A stretch of DNA of 5,078 bases from Gemmatimonadota bacterium. Its GTDB lineage: Bacteria > Gemmatimonadota > Gemmatimonadetes > Gemmatimonadales > Gemmatimonadaceae. Below the pieces are notes generated by a model that did no database searches, was not told where the DNA came from, and saw only the letters and a list, made by a program, of their open reading frames with translations. The DNA lies in NCBI GenBank assembly GCA_016794735.1, contig JAEUJK010000792.1:1-5078 (forward strand), read 5' to 3'. Within the stretch, counting starts at the first letter, position 1. Every line of letters begins with the position of its first letter. The position numbers and the translations under genes are program-made. Shown here piece by piece: positions 1 to 5,078 of this stretch.

Positions 1-867
1 ATCGACACGCTGGGCGGGCATCGGTCCCAATACATCGGGGCCCTCGATGCCGCGTTGCAGGAGGCCTCCCTCAAGCAGGATGAGCGCGAGACCGGGCAGG
101 GATCGCTGTTTGGTGACGCCAGCAGCAGTGAGACGAAGGCCGCGCACGTTCCCACACTGCCCAACGTCGCCCCGCTGTCGGAGTCCGAGCGCCTCACGCG
201 CGAGAAGGAGATCCTCGGCTTCTATATCTCCGGGCATCCACTCGAGCCGTATCGCGCCGAGTGCGAGCTGTTCGCGTCGCATCTCGTGAGCGCCCTCGGG
301 ACGTGGCAGGAGGGGAGCATGACGCTCGGGTGCGTCGTGTCCGCGATCAAGCGGCAGGTCTCCAAGAAGAGCGGCAACGAGTTCGCGCGCATCACGGTGG
401 AGGACTTCTCTGGCACCGCGGAACTGCTGGTATTCCCGGAGGCCTGGGCCGCGCTGCAGGACAAGATCCGCCCGGATGTGCCCCTGCTCATCAAGGGCGC
501 GTACGGACGGCGCGACCAGGGGTCCGACAACCCGACGTTCATCGTGGACGCCGTGCAGCGGTTCGAGGAACTTCGCCTGGCCGGTCAGGTGGCGGTGGAA
601 CTACACCTGACCCAGGGGGGCTCGGCTGAGCTTGCGGCGAATTCTCCTGTCGCGGAGCTTACACCCGGGGTCTTCGCGGATGTGCGGACGGTGCTCGAGG
701 GCCATCCCGGAACGGCGCCGGTTGAGGTACGTTGGTCGGATGAGAAGGGGGGAACCGTGCGCCTGCGGTCGCGAACAATGAAGGTGGCGGCCAGTGGGGC
801 TGCACTGGGCGAGCTGCGCTCGCTGCTGGGGCAGGACCGGGTGCGATTGATCCGCGTGGGAGGGTAA
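1..867 (+). CDS. dnaE: DNA polymerase III alpha subunit, C-terminal part (5' end outside window)
   Basis: This is the last 288 codons of the replicative polymerase, read in frame from base 1; the PHP and catalytic palm/fingers domains lie upstream of the window. Visible residues 1-22 (IDTLGGHRSQ...) match the end of the helix-hairpin-helix region. QGSLF at residues 33-37 (bases 97-111) fits the internal beta-clamp-binding motif and aligns with QADMF of E. coli DnaE. EKEILGFYISGHPL at 68-81 is the family signature before the OB domain. The OB fold spans about residues 106-185, with the SGNEFARITVEDFSGTAELLVF stretch split around residue 125. The C-terminal domain follows from about residue 198 (AVELHLT, then HPGTAPVEV) and ends RVRLIRVGG before TAA at 865-867. 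The end is collinear with E. coli DnaE, with no sign of decay. accA follows after 6 bases, a neighbourhood also seen in E. coli. PolC is excluded because no exonuclease insertion is visible and the end is DnaE-type, though only the C-terminus can be judged. Confidence 0.96.
   Translation: MDTLGGHRSQYIGALDAALQEASLKQDERETGQGSLFGDASSSETKAAHVPTLPNVAPLSESERLTREKEILGFYISGHPLEPYRAECELFASHLVSALGTWQEGSMTLGCVVSAIKRQVSKKSGNEFARITVEDFSGTAELLVFPEAWAALQDKIRPDVPLLIKGAYGRRDQGSDNPTFIVDAVQRFEELRLAGQVAVELHLTQGGSAELAANSPVAELTPGVFADVRTVLEGHPGTAPVEVRWSDEKGGTVRLRSRTMKVAASGAALGELRSLLGQDRVRLIRVGG
858..864 (+). promoter_or_regulatory. Shine-Dalgarno for accA
   Basis: GGGAGGG lies nine bases before the ATG at 874, within the last codons of dnaE. 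It supports that ATG as the accA start and makes translation of accA independent of, but adjacent to, dnaE termination. Confidence 0.7.
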
Positions 868-873
868 CCCGAC

Positions 874-1842
874 ATGGCGAATACACCGACACTCGAGTTC
901 GAGCGCCCGATCTTCGAGCTGGAGAAGCAGATCGACGAACTGCGGCGCACCGCGGGCGACCAGCAGCTGAGCGTGGACGAGGAAATCGCGCCGCTGCAGG
1001 AGAAGCTCTCGCAGCTGCGGGGCGAGGTGTACCGCAACCTCACGCCGTTGCAGCGGCTGCAGGTCGCCCGGAGCAACAAGCGTCCGTTCACGCTGGACTA
1101 CCTGCGGCTGTGCTTCACGGACTTTGTCGAGCTGCACGGTGACCGGCTGTTCCGCGAGGACGCGGCCATTGTCGGCGGGTGGGCGCGTCTCGACGGCGAG
1201 ACGGTGATGGTCATCGGCCACCAGCGGGGTCGCGACACGAAGGAGAACCTGCGCCGGAACTTCGGGATGCCGCACCCCGAGGGGTACCGCAAGGCACTCC
1301 GCCTCATGAAGCTGGCGGAGAAGTTCCAGGTGCCGGTGTTCACCTTCATCGACACGCCGGGTGCGTGGGCCGGGCTTGGCGCCGAGGAGCGCGGGCAGGC
1401 CGAGGCCATCGCGCGCAACCTGTTCGAGATGAGCCATCTCGAGGTGCCGATCGTGGCCACGGTCATCGGTGAGGGCGGTTCGGGCGGTGCCCTGGCGTTA
1501 GGCATCGCGGACCGCGTGCTGATGCTGGAGAATTCCGTCTATTCGGTGATCACCGTCGAGGGCTGTGCGGCGATCCTCTGGAAGGACGGCAAGAGTCCCG
1601 AAATGCGCGAACGCGCCGCGACGGCGCTCAAGATCACGGCGCAGGACCTGCTCGAGCTGGGCGTGATCGACGAGGTGGTGCCTGAACCCATGGGTGGGGC
1701 CCACACGAACCACGAGGCCACCGCCGCCTCGTTGCAGGAGGCGCTGATCAAGAACTTCGAGGAGCTGCGCAAGCTGAAGCCCGAGAAGCTCGTGCGCCGC
1801 CGTCGCGAGAAGTTCCTCAAGATGGGGCAGTTCACGGAGTGA
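874..1842 (+). CDS. accA: Acetyl-CoA carboxylase carboxyltransferase, alpha subunit
   Basis: AccA pairs with AccD to form the cytosolic carboxyltransferase that moves CO2 from carboxybiotin on AccB to acetyl-CoA, giving malonyl-CoA for fatty-acid synthesis. The 322 residues match the usual length (E. coli AccA is 319). The N-terminal helical part (FERPIFELEKQIDELR, residues 9-24) is typical. Family blocks follow in order: ELHGDRLF (86-93), GHQRGRDTKEN (115-125), NFGMPHPEGYRKALRLM (129-145), TPGAWAGLGAEERGQ (161-175), GEGGSGGALALG (199-210, glycine-rich oxyanion-hole region) and SVYSVITVEGCAAILWK (221-237). Two signature positions differ from the common form: TPGAYPG reads TPGAWAG, and the usual SVISPEG reads SVITVEG. 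The ATG at 874 has a good Shine-Dalgarno and the expected N-terminus. The stop codon overlaps the next gene by four bases (GTGA). No accD, accB or accC is in the window, so those subunits must be elsewhere. Leu209 is encoded by TTA, one of only two such codons in the + strand genes. Confidence 0.97.
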   Translation: MANTPTLEFERPIFELEKQIDELRRTAGDQQLSVDEEIAPLQEKLSQLRGEVYRNLTPLQRLQVARSNKRPFTLDYLRLCFTDFVELHGDRLFREDAAIVGGWARLDGETVMVIGHQRGRDTKENLRRNFGMPHPEGYRKALRLMKLAEKFQVPVFTFIDTPGAWAGLGAEERGQAEAIARNLFEMSHLEVPIVATVIGEGGSGGALALGIADRVLMLENSVYSVITVEGCAAILWKDGKSPEMRERAATALKITAQDLLELGVIDEVVPEPMGGAHTNHEATAASLQEALIKNFEELRKLKPEKLVRRRREKFLKMGQFTE

Positions 1843-3074
1843 TCGTCGAAGTCCTCTTCAAGGGAAGTCGCAAGGAGTTCTTTCACTGGGAGAGTGAGGA
1901 GCCCTTGCCGTTGCGCGTTCCCGTCATCGTCGAGGCCGACCGCGGCGAGGACCTGGGGTACGTGCACGCGACGGGCGAGCTGGCGGAGAAGCGCCTCGCC
2001 GGCGTTCCCCATGCCCCGGAAGAGGGGGTGACGCGCGTCATCCGCCGGCGGGCCACCTCCAACGAAGTGAAGCGAGTCGAGGAGCTGCGGGCCGACGATG
2101 ACGTGGCCCGCCGCGAATCCGCGGCGAAGGCGCGTGCGGCCGGCCTCGCGATGAAGGTCACCGACGCCGAGTGGCGCTGGGACCGGCGCAAGCTCACGCT
2201 GTACTTCACCGCGGAAAAGCGGGTGGACTTCCGTACCCTGGTGCGCGACCTCGCCGCCGCGTTCCGCACGCGCATCGAACTCAAGCAGATCGGCGTCCGC
2301 GATGAGGCCAAGCGACTGGGCGGCATCGGGCGGTGCGGCCGCGAATACTGCTCGGCGTCGTGGCTGCCCGACCTGCGACCCGTGAACCTGGGCGTCGCGC
2401 GTGACCAGCGCCTGTCGCTGAATCCGACGCAGATCTCCGGGGCGTGCGGGCGGCTCATGTGCTGCCTGCGCTACGAACACGACTTCTATGTCCAGCAGCG
2501 CAAGCGCTTCCCCAAGGAGGGCAAGGTCATCGAGACCTCCAAGGGTGAGGAGAAGGTGTTGTCGAACGACATCTTCCGCGAACGCGTGACGCTGCGGAAC
2601 ATCGAGGGCGAGACGCGCATCGTGCCACTCGCCGAGTTGCGACGCGAGTGGAAGAACGCGCCGGCTGGTGCCCAGGCCATCGAGGACGAGCCGATCGCCA
2701 CGGACGACAGCGTGAGCGAGGAAGTCCTGCGGCTGCAGGACACCTCGGAAATGCCGGCGTGGCTCCCACGGGCCGCACCGGCGCCGGAAGCACCCACGGG
2801 ACGTCGCCTCCCGGTCGCTGACGCGAACCCGCGCGACGACCGACGGCCGCGTCGCCCCGATCGTCCAGCGCGCACGGAGCGACCATCGGGTGCGCCTAAC
2901 GCGGCGCGCCCCCCGCGCCCGGAGGCACGCGACGCCGACGCGGCATCGACCACGCCCGAGGCGACCGGAGACGCGGCGGCTGGCGGTGATCGCCAGCGCC
3001 GGCGACGTGGCCGGCGCGGCGGGCGACGCTCCGGACGTGGACCATCACCGGGAGACGGAGGCAGCAGCACGTGA
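1839..3074 (+). CDS. ricT: PSP1-domain protein, RicT/YaaT family, with long basic C-terminal tail
   Basis: The first roughly 270 of 411 residues align along their length with B. subtilis RicT (YaaT), which with RicA and RicF forms an Fe-S-containing complex affecting RNase Y-dependent mRNA processing and development. Recognisable blocks are VEVLFKGSRKEFF (3-15), VIVEADRGEDLGYV (29-42), the PSP1 core KLTLYFTAEKRVDFRTLVRDLA (split around 118-139), RIELKQIGVRDEAKRLGGIG (145-164), a first cysteine cluster CGREYCS (166-172), SLNPTQISG (193-201) and a second cluster CGRLMCC (203-209). The usual first cluster is CGRxxCC; here the last cysteine is Ser172. Residues about 305-411 are an added low-complexity Pro/Ala/Arg/Asp tail with a strongly basic Arg/Gly run at 385-401. 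The tail is probably disordered and possibly binds nucleic acid (inference). The GTG start at 1839 overlaps accA's TGA and gives the family N-terminus; only a weak GGGG (1824-1827) precedes it, so coupling to accA is likely. No ricA or ricF is nearby. Family assignment is secure; the exact role outside Firmicutes is not. Confidence 0.93.
   Translation: MIVEVLFKGSRKEFFHWESEEPLPLRVPVIVEADRGEDLGYVHATGELAEKRLAGVPHAPEEGVTRVIRRRATSNEVKRVEELRADDDVARRESAAKARAAGLAMKVTDAEWRWDRRKLTLYFTAEKRVDFRTLVRDLAAAFRTRIELKQIGVRDEAKRLGGIGRCGREYCSASWLPDLRPVNLGVARDQRLSLNPTQISGACGRLMCCLRYEHDFYVQQRKRFPKEGKVIETSKGEEKVLSNDIFRERVTLRNIEGETRIVPLAELRREWKNAPAGAQAIEDEPIATDDSVSEEVLRLQDTSEMPAWLPRAAPAPEAPTGRRLPVADANPRDDRRPRRPDRPARTERPSGAPNAARPPRPEARDADAASTTPEATGDAAAGGDRQRRRRGRRGGRRSGRGPSPGDGGSST
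3057..3061 (+). promoter_or_regulatory. Shine-Dalgarno for metG
   Basis: GGAGG lies nine bases upstream of the GTG at 3071, inside the tail-coding part of ricT. It identifies this GTG as the metG start, which also gives the expected N-terminus (RRFYLTTAIDY). Confidence 0.75.
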
Positions 3075-4603
3075 CGGGACGTCGGTTCTACCTCACCACG
3101 GCCATCGACTACGCGAACGGCGATCCCCACCTGGGGCACGCGTTCGAGAAGATCGGGGCGGACGTGATCGCGAGATATCACCGGCTCGCGGGTTGTGACG
3201 TGCACTTCCTCACCGGGCTCGACGAACATGGGCAGAAGGTCGCCCAGAGCGCCTCCGACCGCGGGGTCGCGCCACAGGCATTCGTCGACGAACTGGCCAC
3301 ACGGTTCCGCGCGATGTGGGAGCGGCTGGACCTCTCCTTCGACCAGTTCATTCGCACCACGGACGCGCACCACAAGGTGGGGGTGCGCGCGCTCATCGAA
3401 CGGATCCACCAGCGCAACCCGGACGACTTCTACGAGCAGGCCTACGAAGGGTGGTACTGCGTGGGCTGCGAGCTATTCAAGCGCGACGCCGAGATCACGG
3501 ATGGTCGTTGCTCGATCCACCCGACGCGCGAACTGGTGTGGACGCAGGAGAAGAACTTCTTCTTCCGGTTGACGCGGTATGCCGACCGGCTGCGGGAGCG
3601 GATCACCACCGAGCCGCGTTTCCTGCGCCCGGACTCGCGACGCAACGAGATGCTCGCCCTGCTCGACCAGGGGCTCGAAGACCTCTCGATCACGCGCTCG
3701 CGCCTCACGTGGGCGATCCCCTTCCCGTTGCCGTCCTCCAGTGGCGACCAACAGGGCACCTGGGTCTGGTTCGACGCATTGCCGAACTACCTCACCGCGA
3801 CCGGCTTCCCGGACGCGGGCTACGAAGCGGGCTGGCCTGCCCAGCTGCACATCGTTGGGAAGGACATCAATCGCCTGCACTCCATCGTGTGGCCGGCGAT
3901 GCTGATGGCCGCCGAGCTACCCCTGCCGGAGCAGGTGTGGGTACACGGCTTCGTGAACCTCGGTGGCGAGCGGTTCAGCAAGTCGGCGGGCGTGAAGCTG
4001 GAGTTGTCCGAGGCCGTCGATCGGTTCGGCGTCGACGCGTTCCGCTACTTCCTCATGCGCGAGGTGCCGTTCGACGCGGACGGCAACTTCTCGTGGGAGC
4101 GGTTCGAGGAGCGCTACAATGCCGACCTGGCCAACGCCTGGGGGAACCTCGCCTCGCGCACGTTGGCGATGATCGAGAAGTATCACGGCGGAGTCGTCCC
4201 CACGGCCGCGCGTACCACGCTCGACGAGGCGGACCTTGCCGACTACGAGGCCTACCACGCCGCGATGGACGGCCGCGAAGGTTACCTGCTGCACGAGGGA
4301 CTCAAGGCGATCTGGTCCACGGTGGCGCGCGGCAACGAGTATGTGGACCGGCAGGCCCCGTGGAAACTCGCGAAGGACCCGGCCCTGGCCGGTGAGCTCG
4401 CCACCACGATGGGGGCGCTGGCCCGCCACCTCGCGCGGCAGTGCGTCGCGCTTGCCCCGTTCATGCCGGGCAAGGCGGCGGAGCTCTGGAAGGCCCTCGG
4501 GGCCCAATCGCCGTTAGGCGACCAGCGCTTTGCGGGGTTGGCGTCGCTGGATTGCGCCGGGTGGACGGTGTCGAAGGGGACGCCGATGTTCCCCAAGGGG
4601 TGA
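3071..4603 (+). CDS. metG: Methionyl-tRNA synthetase (class I, zinc-knuckle form, no C-terminal tRNA-binding appendix)
   Basis: This cytosolic enzyme charges tRNA-Met with methionine using ATP. The Rossmann core begins FYLTTAIDYANGDPHLGH; the HIGH motif is HLGH at residues 20-23. GLDEHGQKV (49-57) is typical. The connective peptide carries one zinc knuckle, C130-x2-C133 and C147-x2-H150, the CxxC/CxxH pattern of Thermus MetRS. WVWFDALPNYLTA (231-243) and GKDINRLHSIVWPAMLMA (263-280) form the second half of the active site. The KMSKS loop reads RFSKS (301-305), keeping the catalytically important second lysine, K304. FSWERFEERYNADLANAWGNLASR (340-363) starts the anticodon-binding helical domain, and WKLAK (431-435) is the usual helix motif. 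The protein ends GTPMFPKG at residue 510, matching forms that lack the Trbp111-like C-terminal domain, so it is not truncated. The GTG start overlaps the ricT stop (GTGA) and is preceded by GGAGG. Leu482 is a rare TTA codon inside a repeated octamer. The stop is 22 bases from the convergent regulator's stop. Confidence 0.97.
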   Translation: MTGRRFYLTTAIDYANGDPHLGHAFEKIGADVIARYHRLAGCDVHFLTGLDEHGQKVAQSASDRGVAPQAFVDELATRFRAMWERLDLSFDQFIRTTDAHHKVGVRALIERIHQRNPDDFYEQAYEGWYCVGCELFKRDAEITDGRCSIHPTRELVWTQEKNFFFRLTRYADRLRERITTEPRFLRPDSRRNEMLALLDQGLEDLSITRSRLTWAIPFPLPSSSGDQQGTWVWFDALPNYLTATGFPDAGYEAGWPAQLHIVGKDINRLHSIVWPAMLMAAELPLPEQVWVHGFVNLGGERFSKSAGVKLELSEAVDRFGVDAFRYFLMREVPFDADGNFSWERFEERYNADLANAWGNLASRTLAMIEKYHGGVVPTAARTTLDEADLADYEAYHAAMDGREGYLLHEGLKAIWSTVARGNEYVDRQAPWKLAKDPALAGELATTMGALARHLARQCVALAPFMPGKAAELWKALGAQSPLGDQRFAGLASLDCAGWTVSKGTPMFPKG

Positions 4604-4604
4604 T

Positions 4605-4653
4605 GCGCACACGCAGGCGGCACGCCTAACGCGCCAGCCTGCGCACCGTGCGC
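4605..4653. terminator. GC-rich inverted repeat across the convergent gene junction, candidate bidirectional hairpin terminator
   Basis: GCGCAC (4605-4610) pairs with GTGCGC (4648-4653), and CGCAGGC (4612-4618) pairs with GCCTGCG (4637-4643). The centre can extend by GGC/GCC (4619-4621 with 4633-4635) and CG/CG (4623-4624 with 4630-4631), leaving a five-base loop, CCTAA. It starts one base after the metG stop and covers the last codons of the opposing regulator. Pairing was traced by eye: about 18 pairs, interrupted by a 1x4 internal loop, a single-base bulge and one mismatch. No T-run follows on either strand, so this is not a classical intrinsic terminator; a termination or 3'-end-protecting role is inferred from position. 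Confidence 0.4.
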
Positions 4654-5078
4654 GCGTGCGTGCGGCTCACCGGGACGCGCGCCCCGGTCGTCAGCTCGGC
4701 CACCAGCGCGCCACCGCTCGGCCGGAACGCCGTCACGTGCGCCAGCTGCACCAGGTGGGACCGGTGCACGCGCACGAACCGCAGCGGATCGAGCCGTTCC
4801 TCCAGCCGCTGTAGCGACACGTGCACCACGTACTTCGTCGCCGACGTATGCGCGATGACGTAGTCCCCCCACGCCTCGATGTGCACGAGCGCGTCGACGG
4901 CGACAGGCAGGACCGCGTTCCCCGATCGGACGAACAGGCGCGTGATCGGGCCCGTGCCGAGCGTGCCCGTCAGCCGCTCCAGCGGTGACTCACGCGGTTC
5001 CCCGACAAGCGCCCGCACGCGATCCATCGCGGCCTGGAGCCGGTCCGGCCCGAACGGCTTCAGCAGGTAGTCCACGCT
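4626..5078 (-). CDS. LytTR-family response regulator, C-terminal part (5' end outside window)
   Basis: The visible 150 codons run leftward from the window edge to TAG at 4628-4626. The first visible residues, SVDYLLKPFGPDRLQAAMDRV, are the end of a CheY-like receiver domain: the conserved Lys-Pro switch motif is K7-P8, followed by the last helix. The phospho-accepting Asp is upstream, outside the window. After a linker (about 25-44), residues 45-148 form a LytTR DNA-binding domain: TRLFVRSGNAVLPVAVDALVHIEA, then GDYVIAHT, and the signature FVRVHRSHLVQLAHV (101-115), ending GARVPVSRTHARTVRRL. Where most members have Asn in the HRSxLVN signature, this one has Gln111. Such AlgR/LytR/AgrA-type regulators are usually paired with a LytS-like sensor kinase, expected beyond the right edge. 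The in-frame GTG at 5075 is not the real start because it lies inside the receiver domain. The gene is convergent with metG, so it is a separate transcription unit. Confidence 0.93.
   Translation of the reverse strand, partial: SVDYLLKPFGPDRLQAAMDRVRALVGEPRESPLERLTGTLGTGPITRLFVRSGNAVLPVAVDALVHIEAWGDYVIAHTSATKYVVHVSLQRLEERLDPLRFVRVHRSHLVQLAHVTAFRPSGGALVAELTTGARVPVSRTHARTVRRLAR

Noticed and set aside
601..3409. Long open frames on the - strand (601-1437, 1539-2480, 2486-3409), each about 280-310 codons
   Set aside because: They lie antisense to dnaE, accA, ricT and metG, which are certain from motifs. Their translations are Arg/Pro/His-rich with no recognisable domain, as expected from GC-rich third positions opposite real genes.
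3316..4395. A 359-codon open frame on the + strand inside metG in another frame
   Set aside because: The translation is low-complexity Gly/Arg/Ala with no family resemblance, while the metG frame is a full match to MetRS. It is a high-GC shadow frame.
3071..4603. MetRS as a truncated gene missing its C-terminal tRNA-binding domain
   Set aside because: The protein ends in the GTPMFPKG segment that closes short-form MetRS proteins, and the length of 510 is normal for that form. No remnant of the extra domain lies downstream.
4605..4653. Classical Rho-independent terminator
   Set aside because: The stem is GC-rich, but no T-run follows in either direction. It is kept only as a candidate hairpin.
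4641..4662. GTGCG/GCGTGCG tandem-like run near the end of the regulator gene
   Set aside because: It encodes the normal end of the LytTR domain (HARTVRRL) with GC-rich codons; the repetition is codon bias and not a true repeat array.
1..5078. Defence island, mobile element, CRISPR or new multi-gene system
   Set aside because: All five genes fall into known families in a compact housekeeping layout. No transposase, integrase, array repeats, terminal inverted repeats or composition break was seen.

Overview
This is a high-GC (about two-thirds G+C by eye) bacterial housekeeping segment. Four tightly packed genes lie on the + strand, and a convergent regulator gene runs off the right edge on the - strand. 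The + strand order is dnaE (3' end only), accA, a PSP1/RicT-family gene, and metG. These encode the replicative DNA polymerase III alpha subunit, the acetyl-CoA carboxylase carboxyltransferase alpha subunit, a RicT (YaaT)-like protein, and methionyl-tRNA synthetase. The gap between dnaE and accA is 6 bp. accA/ricT and ricT/metG each overlap by four bases in a GTGA arrangement, so the group reads as one translationally coupled operon whose promoter lies upstream of the window.

Organism: the acetyl-CoA carboxylase has separate subunits, accA directly follows dnaE (as in many Gram-negative bacteria), RicT is present, the MetRS has a Thermus-like zinc knuckle, and a LytTR response regulator follows. 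Together these suggest a high-GC, non-proteobacterial, probably diderm lineage. Gemmatimonadota is my best guess, but this is inference from protein flavour and not a database result.

Layout: 1-867 dnaE C-terminus (end of the HhH region, clamp-binding motif, OB fold, C-terminal domain); 874-1842 accA; 1839-3074 ricT with a long disordered Arg/Pro/Ala tail; 3071-4603 metG; 4605-4653 a GC-rich inverted repeat across the convergent junction; 4626-5078 (minus) the C-terminal part of a LytTR-type response regulator. No stretch over 300 bases lacks a gene. I see no RNA genes, mobile elements, CRISPR arrays or integration scars.

The genes link replication, fatty-acid synthesis, RNA processing/regulation and translation, a growth-related housekeeping grouping and not a dedicated pathway. 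The most unusual signals are small. A non-palindromic octamer (CGTTAGGC) occurs four times and accounts for both TTA codons in the + strand genes; one copy sits at the tip of the junction hairpin. RicT has a Cys-to-Ser change in its first cysteine cluster. AccA and MetRS carry substitutions inside signature motifs. I found no convincing evidence for a new multi-gene system.
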